From NCBI RefSeq assembly GCF_009720255.1, contig NZ_WJSP02000004.1, positions 1 to 45,416 on the forward strand: a DNA stretch of 45,416 nt, given 5' to 3'. Position numbers and translations under genes: made by a program. Below, in pieces: positions 1 to 7,488 of the stretch. The notes under the pieces were generated by a model. That model saw only the letters and a program-made list of their open reading frames with translations, was not told the DNA's origin and ran no database searches. Each line of letters opens with the position of its first letter. Position 1 is the first letter of the stretch. This DNA comes from Agromyces humi. GTDB lineage: Bacteria; Actinomycetota; Actinomycetes; Actinomycetales; Microbacteriaceae.

Positions 1-1
1 G

Positions 2-127
2 TTCGATTCCGAGGCGGTCGCGTCCGAGGGGTCATGGACCGCGACCGCGGACCTGTTCCTGCGCACGCCCGCCACCGTCGCCCCCGGCGACTACACCGCC
101 ACCATCACCCTCTCACTCTTCGAGTGA
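2..127 (+). CDS. WxL-type cell-surface protein, C-terminal end (partial)
   Basis: Only the last 41 codons are in the window; the reading frame is open from base 2 to TGA at 125-127. The visible end (TATADLFLRTPATVAPGDYT, then TITLSLFE) has the look of the closing beta strands of WxL domains, which bind peptidoglycan non-covalently and usually end in a G-x-Y-x-A-x-(I/L)-T strand. The identification leans on context: a DUF916-type gene and a small LPxTG gene follow directly, the partners of WxL proteins in csc clusters. The N-terminus, signal peptide and first WxL motif lie outside the window. It could be another beta-sandwich surface protein. Confidence 0.5.
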   Translation, partial: FDSEAVASEGSWTATADLFLRTPATVAPGDYTATITLSLFE

Positions 128-220
128 TGGTGGTCCGAGGGCGCGGCCCACGGGTCGCGCCCTCGGGCATCCGCCCCGTTGCGGAGCGGGAGCAGACCTC
201 GTCGACAGGAGAGCAGGAGC

Positions 221-1309
221 ATGGGAACGAGTCCTGAGCGCGGCATGCGCGTGGGAGCACGACGAGGGGCGGCGACGATCGCCGCCCTCGTGGTGGTGGC
301 GCTGCAGCTGGCAGGAGCCGGAGCGGCGGTCGCCGACGACGAGCCGACGGTCACGTGGGCGGCGAGCCCGGCAGACGAGAACGGTCCCGACGGCCGGGCG
401 TGGGTCGAGCTGGAACTCGACCCGGGAGAGACCGCCACCGAGCATCTCGCGGTGCGCAATCTCGGCGTCGAGGAGATCACCTTCACACTCGCTGCCGCAG
501 ACGGGTACCTCACCTCGACCGGCCGATTCAACATGCTGCCCTCGGATCAGGAATCGAAGGATGCCGGGACCTGGATCGACGTCGCCGAGCAGGTCACGGT
601 GCCGCCCGGCGGCACGCGCATCCTCCCGTTCACGGTCGAGGTGCCGAAGAACGCCACTCCGGGAGACCATGCGGCGGGAATCGCCGCGGCCGTCTTCTCG
701 GTCGACTCGTCGGAGGCCGGCACACGTCTCGGCGTGGAGAGCAGGGTCGGGTTCCGGGTGATGACCCGAGTGACCGGCGAACTGCAGCCCGCCTTGGACG
801 TGGCGGCGATCGAGGCGGGCTACGACCTTTCGTGGAACCCCTTCGCGCCCGGCGCCATCCAGGTCAGCGCCACGCTCGAGAACGCCGGCAACGTCCGGCT
901 CGACGTTCCCGTCTCCGCCGGCTCGGACGGCCGGATGCCGCCCGAGCCCTCGGGCGGGGAGGCTGCCCAGCCCGTGCAGCTCCTTCCCGGGGACCGCAGG
1001 GCGGTGGCCGTCGAGGTCCCGGAGATCTGGCCGCTCGGCTTCGCGGTGGTGCCGATCGAGTTGCGACCCGCGGTCGTCGGGCCCGACGGCGGGACCACCC
1101 CGATGGCACCCATCACCCGCGACGTCTTCGTGTGGACGATGCCCTGGCCGCACCTGATCATCCTCGCGGCGGTCGCGCTCATCATCGGTGGGCTCTTCTG
1201 GGGCCGACGCCGTCGTGCCCGCGAGATCGAGCGTCTCGTGCAGGAGGCCCAGGAAGCGGGCCGACGCGAGGCGTTCGCGAACAGCATCGCCGGTGCGGGC
1301 GACGCGTGA
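221..1309 (+). CDS. DUF916-like surface protein (WxL-interacting type) with C-terminal membrane anchor
   Basis: 362 aa. The ATG at 221 is chosen because AGGAG precedes it (about 207-219), whereas an upstream in-frame ATG at 179 has no clear RBS and would put a charged tail before the signal peptide. A signal peptide (hydrophobic run AALVVVALQLAGAGAAV, then cleavage near VADDEP) is followed by a beta-rich extracellular region (about residues 40-310) with the feature typical of DUF916: repeated 'NLG..EITFTL' and 'VPPGGTRILPFTVEVP' strands. A transmembrane helix near residues 318-335 (HLIILAAVALIIGGLFW) is followed by a basic RRRRAR stop-transfer and a short cytoplasmic helix. In Firmicutes, proteins of this type bind WxL proteins and peptidoglycan. 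It overlaps the next gene by 4 bp (GTGA), so the two are translationally coupled. The family is assigned by pattern, not by search. Confidence 0.7.
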   Translation: MGTSPERGMRVGARRGAATIAALVVVALQLAGAGAAVADDEPTVTWAASPADENGPDGRAWVELELDPGETATEHLAVRNLGVEEITFTLAAADGYLTSTGRFNMLPSDQESKDAGTWIDVAEQVTVPPGGTRILPFTVEVPKNATPGDHAAGIAAAVFSVDSSEAGTRLGVESRVGFRVMTRVTGELQPALDVAAIEAGYDLSWNPFAPGAIQVSATLENAGNVRLDVPVSAGSDGRMPPEPSGGEAAQPVQLLPGDRRAVAVEVPEIWPLGFAVVPIELRPAVVGPDGGTTPMAPITRDVFVWTMPWPHLIILAAVALIIGGLFWGRRRRAREIERLVQEAQEAGRREAFANSIAGAGDA

Positions 1310-1632
1310 CTCGGATTCCCGAGCGCAGCAGATCGAGCGCGCGGCGGTTCCTGCTGCACGGCGTCGCCGCCGTGGGGCTGCTCCTGATGACCTCGACCGG
1401 ATCGCCCGCGTGGGCCGGCGAGGCCGACGGCAACCAGGTCGACGTCATCGTGCGGATCGCGCCCGCATGCGCGTCCCCGGCCGCATGCGTCGACGAGCCG
1501 GGCGCCATGCTGCCGTCGACCGGTGTCGCATCCCAGGCGCTCGCCCTGCTCGGGACCGGGACGGTCATGGCGGGGGTGCTCCTCGCGGTCGGCGCCCGGC
1601 GGACCCGTTCCGCCGGACCGGAGCGGACATGA
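1306..1632 (+). CDS. Small sortase-anchored surface protein (LPSTG)
   Basis: 108 aa, GTG start at 1306 inside the stop of the preceding gene (GTGA). It has a basic N-terminus, a hydrophobic signal peptide (FLLHGVAAVGLLLMTSTG) ending at SPAWAGEA, a short acidic/Cys-containing middle (about 45 aa) and a complete C-terminal sorting signal: LPSTG (bases 1510-1524), a hydrophobic helix (ALALLGTGTVMAGVLLAV) and a basic tail (GARRTR). It should be cleaved between T and G by a housekeeping sortase and attached to the wall. Size, position after a DUF916 gene and a nearly linker-less body resemble CscD, the small LPxTG protein of csc clusters. Two Cys (APACASPAACVDEP) may form a disulfide. No sortase gene is in the window. 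Confidence 0.8.
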   Translation: MTRIPERSRSSARRFLLHGVAAVGLLLMTSTGSPAWAGEADGNQVDVIVRIAPACASPAACVDEPGAMLPSTGVASQALALLGTGTVMAGVLLAVGARRTRSAGPERT

Positions 1633-1670
1633 GCGTCGGCGCTCGTCCCCGGGAGGGATTCCGACGCGTT

Positions 1671-1701
1671 CCACGGCCACTGTGCATGATCCCGGCCGTG
1701 G
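1671..1701 (+). terminator. Possible terminator hairpin after the surface-protein genes
   Basis: An 8-bp perfect inverted repeat, CCACGGCC (1671-1678) and GGCCGTGG (1694-1701), with a 15-nt loop lies 38 bp after the LPSTG gene. There is no T-tract, and the loop is long, so this is only a candidate. Confidence 0.3.
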
Positions 1702-1827
1702 GGTACGTCGATCGGTATGCTTGGCACGTCTGCACAGCAGCACCGGGAACGCTGGAGACCCCACCGAGCGCGCGGTACCCGGTCGTATAGGTCCTGCGAC
1801 GGATTCGTCGCGATGAGCGGAGTGTGA

Positions 1828-2847
1828 GTGACCGCGAACGCAGGCCCGGAGAAACCCAACATCCGGCAGGTCGCCTCGATCGCCGGCGTGTCGCACATGA
1901 CCGTGTCACGCGTGCTCAACGACTACCCGAACATCCGGGAATCCACGCGGCGGCGGGTGCTCGAGGTGATCGAGGAGCTCAACTACCGTCCGAACCTCAC
2001 GGCGCGAGCACTCGCCACGCAGCGCACCAAGCGCATCGGCGTGGTCATCGAGAGTGCGGTCGAGTACGGACCCACCAGCACGCTGCGGGCCGTCGAGTTC
2101 GCCGCGCGCGAGGCCGGGTACTCGGTGAGCTCGGTGGCCATGCGCGACGATGACTCGATGAGTCCGCAGGACGCCGTCGACCACCTCACCGCCCAGGGGG
2201 TCGACGCCATCTGCGTGGTCGCTCCACGGTCGTCCTCCGTCTCGGCCCTGCGGAAGATCACGATCGGGGTCCCCGTCCTCGTGATCAAGGCGGACAGCGA
2301 TCCGACCTTCCTCACCGTCTCCGTCGACCAGCAGTTCGGGGCAACGCTCGCCGTCGACCACCTGGCCGAGCTCGGCCACCGCGACATCCTCCACGTCGCC
2401 GGGCCGCTCGACTGGCTCGACGCCCGCGCGCGCGAACGAGCCTTCCACAGCCGGGTGAAGGCGTGGGGCATCCGTGAGCGGCCGATCGTCGTGGGCGACT
2501 GGTCGGCCGACTTCGGCTACGACTTCGCGCGGGGCGTCAGCCGTCTTCCCGACTACACGGCGGTGTTCGCGGCGAACGACGACATGGCCCTCGGACTCAT
2601 CCACGGATTCCACGAGGCGGGCTTCTCCGTGCCCGACGACATCAGCATCGTCGGGTTCGACGACCTGCCGGTCTCACGGCACTTCCTCCCGCCCCTGACC
2701 ACGGTCCGGCAGGACTTCCACGCCCTCGGCGTCAAGGCGGTCGATGTCCTGCGCGCAGCGGTCGAGGGCCAGGAGATCCCGCAGCGCACGAAGATCGCGG
2801 TGGAGCTCAAGGTGCGCGATTCCACCGCGCCGCCCCGCCGACGCTGA
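1828..2847 (+). CDS. LacI-family transcriptional regulator
   Basis: 339 aa, GTG start at 1828. The N-terminal LacI helix-turn-helix is clear (VASIAGVSHMTVSRVLN, about residues 12-28), followed by the hinge helix region (NYRPNLTARALATQRTKRIG) and a periplasmic-binding-protein-like effector domain (residues about 65-330) with the conserved 'FAANDDMALGLIHGFHEAG' and 'PDDISIVGFDDLPVSRHFLPPLTTVRQDF' segments. It probably represses the adjacent sugar ABC transporter and is released by the sugar. A second LacI gene closes the cluster at 9635, so the division of labour is unknown. A LacI-type palindrome at 4684-4701 is the best candidate target. Confidence 0.93.
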   Translation: MTANAGPEKPNIRQVASIAGVSHMTVSRVLNDYPNIRESTRRRVLEVIEELNYRPNLTARALATQRTKRIGVVIESAVEYGPTSTLRAVEFAAREAGYSVSSVAMRDDDSMSPQDAVDHLTAQGVDAICVVAPRSSSVSALRKITIGVPVLVIKADSDPTFLTVSVDQQFGATLAVDHLAELGHRDILHVAGPLDWLDARARERAFHSRVKAWGIRERPIVVGDWSADFGYDFARGVSRLPDYTAVFAANDDMALGLIHGFHEAGFSVPDDISIVGFDDLPVSRHFLPPLTTVRQDFHALGVKAVDVLRAAVEGQEIPQRTKIAVELKVRDSTAPPRRR

Positions 2848-2877
2848 CGACGCCGGGCTCCCGCCGACGACGACCGG

Positions 2878-2896
2878 CCGGGCCTTCGAGGCCGGG
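2878..2896 (+). terminator. Weak hairpin after lacI
   Basis: GGCCT (2881-2885), loop TCG, AGGCC (2889-2893), extendable by two pairs past one mismatch. It is 30 bp after the lacI stop and has no T-tract. It may separate lacI from the next gene; it may equally be GC-rich background. Confidence 0.25.
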
Positions 2897-2931
2897 GCCG
2901 TCATCTGGGTGCCGTTCGGCGCACCGTCGCC

Positions 2932-2970
2932 TAGGCTGAATGCGACAGGAGGTCTATCGATCAACCTCCT
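2932..2970 (+). promoter_or_regulatory. Candidate -10 and 5' hairpin upstream of the extra ATPase gene
   Basis: A TAGGCT hexamer (2932-2937) fits the actinobacterial -10 pattern TAnnnT. Ten bases downstream is a perfect 7-bp inverted repeat, AGGAGGT (2947-2953) and ACCTCCT (2964-2970), loop 10 nt. The left arm is a strong Shine-Dalgarno sequence but no ATG, GTG or TTG follows at a usable distance; the gene's ATG is 40 nt further on. The hairpin could sit at the mRNA 5' end as a stabiliser, a decoy ribosome site or an operator. Confidence 0.35.
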
Positions 2971-2992
2971 GGGTCCCACGCGCCAACCGACG

Positions 2993-4540
2993 ATGGATTC
3001 GACGATGACTCCCGCACCTGCCCCCGTGGTCGAGATGACCGGCATCACGGTCGCGTTCCCCGGTGTGCTGGCGCTGGACGACGTGGACCTGCGGCTCTTC
3101 CCCGGTGAGGTCCACGCGATCATGGGTGAGAACGGTGCTGGGAAGTCGACGCTGGTGAAGGCGCTGACGGGTGCGTACCAACTCGAGCGCGGCGAGATCC
3201 GGATCGACGGGGTGGTCCGGAGGCTGACGACGCCCGTCGAGAGTGCGGCGGCGGGAATCGCCCCGGTCTACCAGGACAGTCATCTGGTTCCCAACCTCAG
3301 CGTCGCCGAGAACGTCATGCTCGGCAACGAGACCAGGCGACGCTTCGGCATCAACTGGACCGCGACGCGACGACGTGCTGCCGACATGCTCGGCCAGCTG
3401 GGGCTCGATGACCTCGACCCGCGCGTTCGGCTGTCCGTGCTTCCTCCGGCGATCCAGCAACTCGTCGCGATCGCCCGGGCGATGGTCGGCGCGCCGCGCG
3501 TGCTGGTGCTCGACGAGCCCACCTCGAGTCTCGAGCCCGACGAAGTGGACCGGCTCTTCGCCGTCGTCCGGCGCCTGCGCGACCGCGGAGTCGCGATCGT
3601 CTTCATCTCGCACTTCCTCGAGCAGGTCTATGCGATCAGCGACCGCATGACCGTGCTCCGCAACGGGCGCCGAGAAGGCGAATACCTCACGAAGCGGCTG
3701 GATCGCGCCGACCTGATCTCGAAGATGATCGGCAAGGACATCGCCGGCTTGCAGGCGCTCGGTTCCCAGCGTCAGTCGCACCTCCACGAGCCGCTTGGCG
3801 GTGAGGTGTACCGCGCTGCCTCGCTCGCGCGCCGCGGCCAGATGGAGCCGATCGACCTGACGTTGCATCGAGGTGAGATCGTGGGGCTGGCCGGCCTGCG
3901 CGGTTCCGGTCGCACCGAGCTCGCGTACCTCATGAGCGGAGCGGAACGAGCCGATTCCGGCGCGCTCTGGATCGACGGCCGGCGGAGCACCATCGCCACG
4001 CCACGGGCGGGGCTCCGCCACCGTGTCGCGATGTCGAGCGAGAACCGTCGCGTCGAGGGCGTCATCGAGGACCTGAGCGTCCGTGACAACATCGTGCTCG
4101 CCCTCCAAGCGCTGCGAGGCTGGGCGCGGCCGATCACCCGCGAAGAGCGGGACGACCTCGTCGATTCGTACATCGAGGGTCTCGGGATCCGGCCCGCCGC
4201 TCCCGACACTCCCGTCCGGTACCTGTCGGGCGGCGCCCAGCAGAAGGTCCTGCTGGCGCGCTGGCTCGCGACACGCCCCAGGGTGCTGATCCTCGACGAG
4301 CCGACGCGCGGTGTCGACATCGCCGCCAAGCTGGACATCCAGCGGCGCGTGGCCCAACTGGCGCGCGACGGGGTGGCCGTGGTCTTCATCTCCTCCGAGC
4401 TGGAGGAGGTCGTGAGATTGAGTGATCGCATCGTCGTGCTGAAGGACCGCGAGAAGATCGGCGAGATCACCAACGGCCCGGGGGTGACCGTCGACACGAT
4501 CGTCGAGCTCATCGCCGCCGACCACGAGCCATCGGAGTGA
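2993..4540 (+). CDS. Sugar ABC transporter ATP-binding protein, double NBD (second ATPase of the cluster)
   Basis: 515 aa from ATG 2993 (ATG 3005 is an alternative; neither has a strong RBS). It is two fused nucleotide-binding domains of the RbsA/MglA/YtfR type. NBD1: Walker A GENGAGKST, degenerate signature (LSVLPPAIQQL instead of LSGGQ), Walker B VLVLDEPTSSLE, switch His in IVFISHFLEQVY. NBD2: degenerate P-loop GLRGSGRTEL, signature LSGGAQQKVLLARWLA, Walker B VLILDEPTRGVD, no switch His (VFISSELEEV). It energises uptake by ring-forming permeases at the membrane. It closely resembles the ATPase at 5923, and only one pair of permeases is present, so it is either a duplicate that can swap in, or it serves permeases elsewhere. 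Confidence 0.9.
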   Translation: MDSTMTPAPAPVVEMTGITVAFPGVLALDDVDLRLFPGEVHAIMGENGAGKSTLVKALTGAYQLERGEIRIDGVVRRLTTPVESAAAGIAPVYQDSHLVPNLSVAENVMLGNETRRRFGINWTATRRRAADMLGQLGLDDLDPRVRLSVLPPAIQQLVAIARAMVGAPRVLVLDEPTSSLEPDEVDRLFAVVRRLRDRGVAIVFISHFLEQVYAISDRMTVLRNGRREGEYLTKRLDRADLISKMIGKDIAGLQALGSQRQSHLHEPLGGEVYRAASLARRGQMEPIDLTLHRGEIVGLAGLRGSGRTELAYLMSGAERADSGALWIDGRRSTIATPRAGLRHRVAMSSENRRVEGVIEDLSVRDNIVLALQALRGWARPITREERDDLVDSYIEGLGIRPAAPDTPVRYLSGGAQQKVLLARWLATRPRVLILDEPTRGVDIAAKLDIQRRVAQLARDGVAVVFISSELEEVVRLSDRIVVLKDREKIGEITNGPGVTVDTIVELIAADHEPSE

Positions 4541-4809
4541 CCGCCCGCGCGCCGGCCGGCGAGGCCGACCTCGGCCGCTCCGCGCGAAGGCCGCGAGTCC
4601 GAGCGGGTCCTCGATCATGTGATCGGTAACACCTTCGACGCGGCCGCCAACCGCATTATGACTTCGATGGTTGCGCTCGTTGAAATGTTCCCGGTAACAT
4701 TCCGGCAAGGCACGCATGAGCGGTGCTGCTGCAATCCATCACATTCGGCCGATACGGCCATGGGGCATCCGGAATGCCCGGAAACCCGGTATCTCGAGGA
4801 GGAGATCAC
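4541..4809 (+). promoter_or_regulatory. Upstream region of the binding-protein gene, with candidate promoter
   Basis: This 269-bp gap carries a short palindrome (CGATCA-TG-TGATCG, about 4613-4626), a possible promoter (TTCGAC 4634-4639, 17-bp spacer, TATGAC 4657-4662) and, downstream of it, a LacI-type operator (4684-4701, listed separately). It is more AT-rich than its surroundings between about 4610 and 4710, as expected for a regulated promoter. The strong RBS GAGGAGG lies just before the ATG at 4810. The -35/-10 assignment is tentative. Confidence 0.4.
4684..4701 (+). promoter_or_regulatory. LacI-type operator
   Basis: AATGTTCCCGGTAACATT: perfect 6-bp arms AATGTT/AACATT around a centre containing CCGG. 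A central CG with TGTT...AACA arms is the usual form of LacI/GalR-family operators. It lies 108 bp before the binding-protein gene of a transporter flanked by two lacI-type genes. Which regulator binds is not decidable from sequence. Confidence 0.6.
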
Positions 4810-5805
4810 ATGTCTGCAACGAGGCGATTCACCCAGGTCCTGGGTCTGGCCGCAGCGGGCGCACTCGCGTTCGGCCTGGCCGGCTGCTCGGGCGGAGCTT
4901 CGGCCGCGGGTGGCGGCGACGACGAGCTGACCACCGTGGGGTTCGTCGCCGTGGGGCCCGAGGGCGCCTGGCGTGAGGCGAACGAGGCCAACATCCAGGA
5001 CACCTTCACCAAGGAGGCCGGCTTCGACCTCAAGTACGCGCCGGCGACGAACCTCGACCAGAAGTCGCAGATCGACGCGTTCACGTCGTTCGTCGACGAG
5101 GGCGTCGACGTGATCCTGCTCTCTGCCACGGAAGGCTCCGGTTGGGAGGACTCGCTGGAGCGTGCGCAGGAGGCCGAGATCCCGGTCATCCTCATCGACC
5201 GCGGCATCGAGCCCGACGACACCGACCTCTACGTCACCCGCATCGCCCCCGACAACAACGAGGTCAGCCAGGGTGTCGCCGACTGGGCGGTCGGCGCCTT
5301 CCCCGACGGCGCGAACTACTTCGTCCTCGAGGGGCCGGCCGGTGTGTCGGTCGTGAACGAGCGCAACGAAGGGTGGGACGAGGTCATCGGTTCGGAGCCC
5401 AGCTTCGTGAAGGTCGGCGCCCAGACCGCCAACTGGTCGACCGAAGAGGCGAAGAGCGTCTTCGAGACCGTCCTCAAGTCCAACAACAACGACATCCAGG
5501 TGGTCTTCGCCCAGAACGACGAGATGGGCCTCGGCGCCATCCAGGCGGTCGAGGAAGCCGGCCTGGTTCCCGGGGTCGACGTCAAGATCGCCACCATCGA
5601 CGGCACCAAGGCTGCGCTCGAGGCGCTCGCCGACAACAAGCTGAGCTTCGTCGCCGAGTACAACCCGCTGTTCGGCGAGACCGCCCTCGACGTGGTCAAC
5701 AAGGTCTTGGACGGCGAGTCCGTCGACTCGTACATCATCGTCCCGAGCGAGACCTTCGACTCGCCCGAGGCCGCCGCTGAGGCGCTTCCCGACCGGAAGT
5801 TCTGA
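4810..5805 (+). CDS. ytfQ: Sugar ABC transporter substrate-binding lipoprotein, YtfQ-like
   Basis: 331 aa from ATG 4810, preceded by GAGGAGG; longer in-frame starts would bury the signal peptide. Lipoprotein signal: TQVLGLAAAGALAFGLAGC with lipobox LAGC, Cys followed by SGG. The mature part is a Periplasmic_BP_4-type sugar binder; 'VGFVAVGPEGAWREANEANI', 'GVDVILLSATEGSGWEDSL', 'AEIPVILIDRGIEPDD' and 'FAQNDEMGLGAIQAVEEAGL' parallel E. coli YtfQ, the galactofuranose-binding protein, more than RbsB or MglB. It delivers substrate to the YtfT/YjfF permeases outside the cytoplasmic membrane. The ligand is inferred from family only; a related furanose or pentose is possible. Two hairpins follow the gene and could give it excess mRNA over the downstream genes. 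Confidence 0.9.
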   Translation: MSATRRFTQVLGLAAAGALAFGLAGCSGGASAAGGGDDELTTVGFVAVGPEGAWREANEANIQDTFTKEAGFDLKYAPATNLDQKSQIDAFTSFVDEGVDVILLSATEGSGWEDSLERAQEAEIPVILIDRGIEPDDTDLYVTRIAPDNNEVSQGVADWAVGAFPDGANYFVLEGPAGVSVVNERNEGWDEVIGSEPSFVKVGAQTANWSTEEAKSVFETVLKSNNNDIQVVFAQNDEMGLGAIQAVEEAGLVPGVDVKIATIDGTKAALEALADNKLSFVAEYNPLFGETALDVVNKVLDGESVDSYIIVPSETFDSPEAAAEALPDRKF

Positions 5806-5811
5806 GCCGAC

Positions 5812-5871
5812 GCCGAGGTGCCACCTCGGCGCTCCTGATGCGGGGCTCGCCCGATGGGCGGGCCTCGCATC
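5812..5871 (+). terminator. Two tandem intercistronic hairpins (attenuation/mRNA stability)
   Basis: Hairpin 1: GCCGAGGT (5812-5819), 3-nt loop, ACCTCGGC (5823-5830). Hairpin 2: a 16-bp stem, 5837-5852 with 5856-5871, loop GAT, fully paired with two G-U wobbles. They lie between the binding-protein and ATPase genes with no T-tract. Such structures commonly protect the binding-protein mRNA or attenuate read-through to the membrane-protein genes. Confidence 0.6.
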
Positions 5872-5922
5872 CTCCAATCCACAGCGATCCGCGGATCGCG
5901 GACGAACACTGGGAGCAATGCG

Positions 5923-7488
5923 ATGACAGAGTCGCTGCCGATCGTCGAGATGAGCGACATCTCCATCTCGTTCCCCGGCGTGAAAGCGCTCGACGGGGTC
6001 AACTTCAGGCTCTTCCCCGGTGAGGTGCACACCCTCATGGGAGAGAACGGGGCCGGCAAGTCGACCTTGATCAAAGCCCTCACCGGTGTCTACCGGATCG
6101 ACGCCGGCGAGATCTTCGTCTCGGGCGCGCCCACCCGGCTGAACGGCACGTCGGACGCGCAGGATGCCGGCATCTCGACGGTGTACCAGGAGGTGAACCT
6201 GTGCTCGAACCTGACGATCGGCGAGAACGTCATGCTCGGGCACGAGGTCCGCGGACCGCTCGGCATCAACTGGCGGGCGACGCACCGGGCCGCCTCCGAG
6301 GTGCTCGAGAAGCTCGGACTCGGCCGGCTGAATCCGCGGGCACCGCTCTCGTCGCTGTCCCTGGCCCTCCAGCAACTCGTCGCGATCAGCCGATCGATGG
6401 TGTCGCGGTCGAAGGTGCTGATCCTCGATGAGCCGACCTCGAGCCTCGACGCCAACGAGGTGGAACAGCTCTTCACCGTCATGCGGCGCCTCCGAGACCA
6501 GGACGTCGCGATCCTCTTCGTCTCGCACTTCCTCGACCAGGTCTACGCGATCAGCGATCGCCTGACCGTGCTCCGCAACGGGAGGTTCGAGGGCGAATAC
6601 CTCACCCCCGAACTGGACCGCAGCTCGCTGATCTCGAAGATGATCGGCAAGGACCTCGTCGTGCTCGAGTCGCTGGACTCCGAGAACGCCGTGCGCGATC
6701 ACCGTCACACGGACGCTCCCATCTACCGGGCCACCGGGATCAGCAGGCGGGGTGCGATCGAGCAGCTCGACCTCGACCTCCACCGCGGCGAGATCGTCGG
6801 TTTCGCGGGCCTGCTCGGGTCGGGCCGCACCGAGCTCGCGCGGCTCATCTACGGCGCCGATCGCATCGAGACCGGGTCGGTCGAACTCCGCGGCAAGCGG
6901 GTCGACATCAACTCGCCGGCATCCGCACTGTCCCAGCGGATCGCGTTCTCGAGCGAGAACCGACGTGACGAGGGGATCATCCGCGACCTCAGTGTTCGCG
7001 AGAACCTCATCCTCGGCGTCCAGGCCAAGCGTGGGTGGGCGCGTCCCATCCCACGGAAGGAGAAGGACGCGTTGGTCAGCAGGTACCTGGTCGACCTGAA
7101 CGTCAGGCCGGCTGATCCCGACCGGGCGATCAAGAACCTCTCGGGCGGGAACCAGCAGAAGGTGCTCCTCGGCCGGTGGCTCGCCACGAAGCCCGAGATC
7201 CTGATCCTGGATGAGCCCACGAGGGGGATCGACGTCGGCGCGAAGGCCGAGATCCAGGAACGGGTCATCGCCCTCGCCGATGAAGGGGTCTCCATCGTCT
7301 TCATCTCCTCGGAACTCGAAGAGGTGGTCCGGCTCAGCGACCGCATCGTGGTCCTGAAGGACCACCGGAAGATCGCCGAGGTCGCGAACGGGCCATCGGT
7401 CACGGCCGACTCCATCATCACCACCATCGCCGAGGAAGGCATGACCGACACTTCCGCCGCTGACGACGACGTCAAGGAGATCGCATGA
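5923..7488 (+). CDS. ytfR: Sugar ABC transporter ATP-binding protein, YtfR-like
   Basis: 521 aa from ATG 5923 with GGGAG at 5911-5915. Fused double NBD protein. NBD1: GENGAGKST, degenerate signature LSSLSLALQQL, Walker B VLILDEPTSSLD, switch His in LFVSHFLDQVY. NBD2: degenerate P-loop GLLGSGRTEL, canonical LSGGNQQKVLLGRWLA, Walker B ILILDEPTRGID. Its stop overlaps the start of the first permease (ATGA), so it is the operon's own ATPase. With the upstream binding protein and downstream YtfT/YjfF-type permeases it reproduces the ytfQ-ytfR-ytfT-yjfF order of E. coli. NBD1 of both ATPases in this cluster shares the same loss of the LSGG motif. Confidence 0.92.
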   Translation: MTESLPIVEMSDISISFPGVKALDGVNFRLFPGEVHTLMGENGAGKSTLIKALTGVYRIDAGEIFVSGAPTRLNGTSDAQDAGISTVYQEVNLCSNLTIGENVMLGHEVRGPLGINWRATHRAASEVLEKLGLGRLNPRAPLSSLSLALQQLVAISRSMVSRSKVLILDEPTSSLDANEVEQLFTVMRRLRDQDVAILFVSHFLDQVYAISDRLTVLRNGRFEGEYLTPELDRSSLISKMIGKDLVVLESLDSENAVRDHRHTDAPIYRATGISRRGAIEQLDLDLHRGEIVGFAGLLGSGRTELARLIYGADRIETGSVELRGKRVDINSPASALSQRIAFSSENRRDEGIIRDLSVRENLILGVQAKRGWARPIPRKEKDALVSRYLVDLNVRPADPDRAIKNLSGGNQQKVLLGRWLATKPEILILDEPTRGIDVGAKAEIQERVIALADEGVSIVFISSELEEVVRLSDRIVVLKDHRKIAEVANGPSVTADSIITTIAEEGMTDTSAADDDVKEIA

